NCBI RefSeq assembly: GCF_002354895.1
Contig: NZ_CP023439.1
Coordinates: 2,046,001-2,110,000 of the forward strand
DNA: 64,000 bases
Source: Thauera sp. K11
GTDB lineage: Bacteria > Pseudomonadota > Gammaproteobacteria > Burkholderiales > Rhodocyclaceae
Direction of reading: 5' to 3'
Shown here: positions 60,598 to 64,000 of the stretch, piece by piece
Numbering within the stretch: the stretch's first letter is position 1
Layout: each line of letters starts with the position of its first letter
The notes under the pieces: model-generated
The model's database searches: none
What the model saw: only the letters and a program-made list of their open reading frames with translations
What the model was told of the DNA's origin: nothing
Translations under genes and position numbers: made by a program

Positions 60598-63500
60598 TCA
60601 ATCCACTGTCACCGTATAGCGCACCGTGCCGCTGGCGCCCGGATTCACGCTGCCGTCCAGATGCCAGCCGATGAGCCCCTTGCCGGTGCCGGTCTGGGCC
60701 GGCGAGCACGGCGCCGCCGCGGCCGGCGGCGGGTTGGCCGGCGAGCGCAGGCTGCAGCCGGTCACCCCGCCCGGCAGCGGCAGGTCCGCCGCGGCCGACA
60801 CGAAGGTGGTGTAGGCCGGCGTGCCGTCGCTGATCTGCATATTGGTCAGCGGCTCCGCGCCGGTGTTGGTGTAGGTCACCTCGTACTCCAGCGTGTCGCC
60901 CGAGCGGGCCTGGTTGCTCGTGCCGAAGGCGCCGCCGGTGCTCACGTTGCGCACGCGCTTCTGCAGCGTCAGCGCGCCCGACGACATCGTGGTGGTGTCG
61001 GTCACCGTGTAGGTCGCCACCAGGCCCGGCGCGGCGTTGGTGAAGGTCAGCGCCGCCTGCACCGGCACGCTGTTGGCCGCCCCGCTCGCCACCCCTTCGG
61101 GCACGAACTGCCGCATCACCACGCACACCACCTGGCCCTGCACCACGGTCTGCGGCACCGCCGGCGGATACAGCCTGGCGGCGCCGGACTGCAGCGTGCC
61201 GGTGCAGTCCGGGTCGGCATACACCACCTCGCTCCAGCCGCCGACCGCCGGCGTGCTGGTGCCGGCGCCGGTGGAGAACACCACGCTGCCGCCCGTGCCC
61301 GCGGTGAAGCTGTGGCCGTGCACGGCCGCGCCGCCGCCGGGCCCCGTCTTGCTGCTGTCGGACTGCAGCGTGCTGTCGGGCACCACGCCGAAGTCCAGCG
61401 TCAGCACGCCGGTGGCGGGCGCGGTGAACGCCTGCCGCTGGCCGGCGCGGTCGTAGGTGTAGCTCACCCCGCCCACGCTGGTGGCCGCGCCGTCGGGCGT
61501 GGGCGTGCCCGCCACGCTGGCGCCGGTGGCGCGGCGGGCCGACGGCACCGCCACGCTCACGCACACCGGCTGGCCCGCGGCGGCGGGCGGCACCTGCAGG
61601 CTGTAGCGGCCGGCGCTGTCGGTGGTGGCGCTGGCGTGGGGGGTGGCGGCGCAGTCGGTCAGGCTCACCGCCAGCCCGGCCAGCCCGGCCTCGGCGCCGT
61701 CCTGCACGCCGTTGTTGGGCGTGCCGGTGTTGGCCCCGCCGCTGGGCGCGCCGCCGTCGTTGAACACCGTGCCGCCGATGCCGTTCAGGGTATTGACGAA
61801 GGTGCAGGTGATGTCGGCCCCGGCCACCAGATTGGACGCGGCGATGCTCAGCACCTTGCCCGACAGGGTGCCGAACGGCCCCGTGCCGTTGCCGCTGGCG
61901 GTGCCGTTGGCATCCACGCAACTGGCCGCGGCCGGGTTGGCCGGCCAGCCGGCGGGCACGGTGGCCTCGGTGATCGTCACCGCCGTGCCGGCGGTGCCCT
62001 CGATGCCGGCCGCGCCGGGCGCCGGCGTGCCGGCCACGCTGGTGACGATGGTGTCGGTGCTGGCCGACAGGCCCGTCATCTGGAAGCCGAAGCTGCCCGC
62101 GCCCGACAGCGTGTTGCCGATGGCGAGCGAGGTCGTGTCCGCGCGGAACCATTCCGCCGTCGCGCCGCCGGCCACGCCGATGTCGCCGGCGATGCTGCCC
62201 GTGGTGCCGCCGTTGCCCACGCGGAGCGTGCCCGTGCTCACCGTGGTGGCGCCGGTGTAGGTGTTGGCGCCGGTCAGGGTCAGCGTCGAGGCGGCCGAGG
62301 TGTCCTTGGTCAGCCCGCCGCTGCCCGAGATCACGCCCGACAGCGTCTGGGCGGCCGAGCTGCTGTACCTGAACAGGCCGCCGCCGCTGGCGATGGCGCC
62401 TGCGTAGCTGCCGCTGCCCAGCGAGCCGGCATTTCCGATGACGAACTCGCAGGTGTCGAAAGTGGTGTTGCCGCTATACGTGCTGACCGAGCGGATGGTG
62501 AACTTCGTGTTGCCGATCTGCAGGTCGTTGGTGCCTTTGACGGGCACCTCGATCCAGCTTCCAAAAGCACAACCCGAGCCGGTCGAGAACACGGTGGGCG
62601 AAGCGCCCAGCGTCAGGCTGCCCGTGCCGCCGATCGTCAGATAGTTGGCGTGGTTGTGCAGCCCGGCGATGGTGACGTCGGCGTTCAGCGTGGCGGTGAA
62701 GGTCGCGCTCCCGCCGAAGGTGGCGATGTTGCCGTCGGTCCACACGCCGTTGGGACTGCCGGTGCTGGTGGTCCAGTTCCTGGTGCTGTAGTCCCACGTG
62801 CCGCTGCCGGTTTCGATGCTGGTGGTGTTGGCGGCGGGCCCGTCCCAGTAGGTGAAGGGCCCCGCGTTGGCCAGCAGTTCGTTGCCGGTGCTGGCCCAGT
62901 AGGTGGCGCTGGCGGCGTTGCTGCCGAGCTTGACGCGGTCGAGCGGCGCGATGCCCGTCACGCCCTTGGCCGGGGCGCCGGTGATGGCGGTGGCGTAGAG
63001 GTGGTCGGTGCCGGCCGTCCAGTTGGTCACCGTCAGCAGCTTGCCGGCGGCCGGGGTCAGCGTGGCCGCCGTCAGGCTGGCGGTGCCGCTGGCCATGTCC
63101 AGCGTGGCATCGTTGGTGATGGTGAAGGTGCCGATGCCGTAGGTATTGGCGCCCAGCGTCAGGTTGCCGCCGGCCAGCTCGATGTTCACATTGGTGTTGG
63201 TGAAGCCCGTGCCCAGCGTCAGCGTGCCGCCCGTCACCTTGATGGTGCCGCTGCCCGTCACCGTGCCGATGCTGCTGTTGCCGCTGAGGGTCAGCGTGCC
63301 GCCCGTGCCCAGGTTCAGCGTGCCGCTGCTGGCGAGGCTGGCCAGCGTCTGGGTCTTGCCGTCGAGGTTCAGCGTGGCGCCGGATGCGACCGTGGTGGCG
63401 CTGGCCGACGCCAGCGCGCCGTTGATGCCCAGCTTGAGGGTGCCCGCGCTCACCGTGGTGGCGCCGGTGTAGGTGTTGGCCGCGTTCAGCGTCAGGGTGC

Positions 63501-64000
63501 CGGCGCCGCTCTTGGTCAGCGTGCCCGCGCCGGTGCCGATGACGCCGCCGGCGACGGTGTCGCCCGCGCTGGCGAAGGTGAGCGCGTAGGCGCCGCCGAT
63601 GGCGCCCGACAGCGTCAGCGTGCCGGTCCCGGTGTCGATGACCGAGTCGGCCGCCAGGGTGATGGCGCCGCCCCAGGTGTTGCTGCCGCCCGCGTTCTGC
63701 AGCGCGCCGGTGCCGCCCGAGCCCACGCCGCTGATCGTCAGCGGCTCGGCGCCCACGGTGATGCCGCCCGTCAGGCCCAGCGACGCGCCGCTGCCGACGG
63801 TGGTGGCGCCGACCGTGGTGCCCAGCGCCGAGGCGTGGCCCACGAGCAGCACGCCGCCCGCCACGTTCATCGCGCCGCTGAAGGTGTTGGCGCCGGTCAG
63901 CATGAGGACGCCGTTGCCGTCCTTCTTGAAAGCGTTGCTGCCGGCCAGCACGCTGCCCACCGTGGCGGAGGCCCCCGGATCGGTGACCAGCGGGGTGGTG
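60598..64000 (-). CDS. Giant autotransporter-repeat/DUF11 surface protein, partial
   Basis: The frame is open to the right edge of the window, so only the C-terminal 1130 or so residues are seen. The N-terminal two thirds hold autotransporter-associated beta-strand (PATR-type) repeats: GNGVLMLTGANTFSGAM, KSGAGTLTLNAANTYTGATT, STLTLTGANTYTGATT. A SdrD/Cna-B-like domain (GGTVFNDGG, AGLAGLAVSLTDCAATP, DSAGRYSLQVPPAA) and a DUF11-type C-terminal domain (DTLEYEVTYTNTGAEPLTNM) follow. It ends DGSVNPGASGTVRYTVTVD with no beta-barrel, no RTX repeats and no LPxTG-like anchor. PATR domains usually precede an autotransporter barrel, so the way this protein is held outside is unclear. Low cysteine, high Gly/Thr/Ala content. 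Confidence 0.8.
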   Translation of the reverse strand, partial: TTPLVTDPGASATVGSVLAGSNAFKKDGNGVLMLTGANTFSGAMNVAGGVLLVGHASALGTTVGATTVGSGASLGLTGGITVGAEPLTISGVGSGGTGALQNAGGSNTWGGAITLAADSVIDTGTGTLTLSGAIGGAYALTFASAGDTVAGGVIGTGAGTLTKSGAGTLTLNAANTYTGATTVSAGTLKLGINGALASASATTVASGATLNLDGKTQTLASLASSGTLNLGTGGTLTLSGNSSIGTVTGSGTIKVTGGTLTLGTGFTNTNVNIELAGGNLTLGANTYGIGTFTITNDATLDMASGTASLTAATLTPAAGKLLTVTNWTAGTDHLYATAITGAPAKGVTGIAPLDRVKLGSNAASATYWASTGNELLANAGPFTYWDGPAANTTSIETGSGTWDYSTRNWTTSTGSPNGVWTDGNIATFGGSATFTATLNADVTIAGLHNHANYLTIGGTGSLTLGASPTVFSTGSGCAFGSWIEVPVKGTNDLQIGNTKFTIRSVSTYSGNTTFDTCEFVIGNAGSLGSGSYAGAIASGGGLFRYSSSAAQTLSGVISGSGGLTKDTSAASTLTLTGANTYTGATTVSTGTLRVGNGGTTGSIAGDIGVAGGATAEWFRADTTSLAIGNTLSGAGSFGFQMTGLSASTDTIVTSVAGTPAPGAAGIEGTAGTAVTITEATVPAGWPANPAAASCVDANGTASGNGTGPFGTLSGKVLSIAASNLVAGADITCTFVNTLNGIGGTVFNDGGAPSGGANTGTPNNGVQDGAEAGLAGLAVSLTDCAATPHASATTDSAGRYSLQVPPAAAGQPVCVSVAVPSARRATGASVAGTPTPDGAATSVGGVSYTYDRAGQRQAFTAPATGVLTLDFGVVPDSTLQSDSSKTGPGGGAAVHGHSFTAGTGGSVVFSTGAGTSTPAVGGWSEVVYADPDCTGTLQSGAARLYPPAVPQTVVQGQVVCVVMRQFVPEGVASGAANSVPVQAALTFTNAAPGLVATYTVTDTTTMSSGALTLQKRVRNVSTGGAFGTSNQARSGDTLEYEVTYTNTGAEPLTNMQISDGTPAYTTFVSAAADLPLPGGVTGCSLRSPANPPPAAAAPCSPAQTGTGKGLIGWHLDGSVNPGASGTVRYTVTVD

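Overview
The window is a GC-rich bacterial chromosome segment, most likely from a betaproteobacterium. The grounds are an H-NS-like protein ending in a WTGRGRAPRWL motif, IS5, IS1634 and IS66 family elements, a TolC/BapA-type type I secretion setting and many betaproteobacterial-style toxin-antitoxin (TA) pairs. Rhodocyclales (Thauera/Azoarcus-like) is a guess. Nearly everything here looks accessory: mobile DNA, giant surface proteins and TA modules. The only metabolic or transport genes are a 5'-truncated acetyl-CoA hydrolase/transferase, a cation diffusion facilitator and a UPF0178 protein.

Layout. 1-1.6 kb: broken CoA-transferase, orphan umuD, hns-like gene. 2.0-7.9 kb: an AT-rich Tn7/Tn5053-like transposition block (tniA, tniB, tniQ on the minus strand) with an IS5-family remnant exactly at the tniA stop codon. 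7.9-12 kb: a decayed IS5-family element with CTAG target duplications, an intact IS1634-family transposase and an IS66 remnant. 12.3-20.7 kb: a RelE-type TA pair, then a 5'-truncated giant RTX/Ig/pore-domain protein and a TolC-type outer-membrane channel. 20.9-50.2 kb: three 5'-truncated copies of a giant RTX adhesin gene (a 21-23 kb, b 31-36 kb, c 37.5-38.2 kb) and one full-length gene d (42.2-50.2 kb, opposite strand). They are separated by closely packed TA modules, many broken or duplicated. 52.2-59.1 kb: a second full-length BapA-like adhesin (e) with a seven-blade FG-GAP propeller. 59.5-64 kb: two more TA loci and the 3' part of a giant autotransporter-repeat/DUF11 protein running off the window.

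Main observation. Copies a, b, c and d end in the same 345-bp 3' module (from GACATCTTCCG through the transcription terminator), which is almost identical in all four. Copies a, b and d carry, between conserved flanks, three different versions of a ConA/LamG-like domain. Only d has the BapA-type N-terminal module, a ribosome-binding site and a long leader. The arrangement looks like one expressed adhesin plus truncated donor cassettes from which alternative ligand-binding domains could be copied by homologous recombination, with TA modules perhaps stabilising the array. This is inference from architecture; no recombinase or reverse transcriptase dedicated to it is visible. A 116-bp inverted repeat pair (24.1 and 40.3 kb), each copy next to a different piece of a parE gene, and repeated abiEii pieces show that the array has been rearranged repeatedly.
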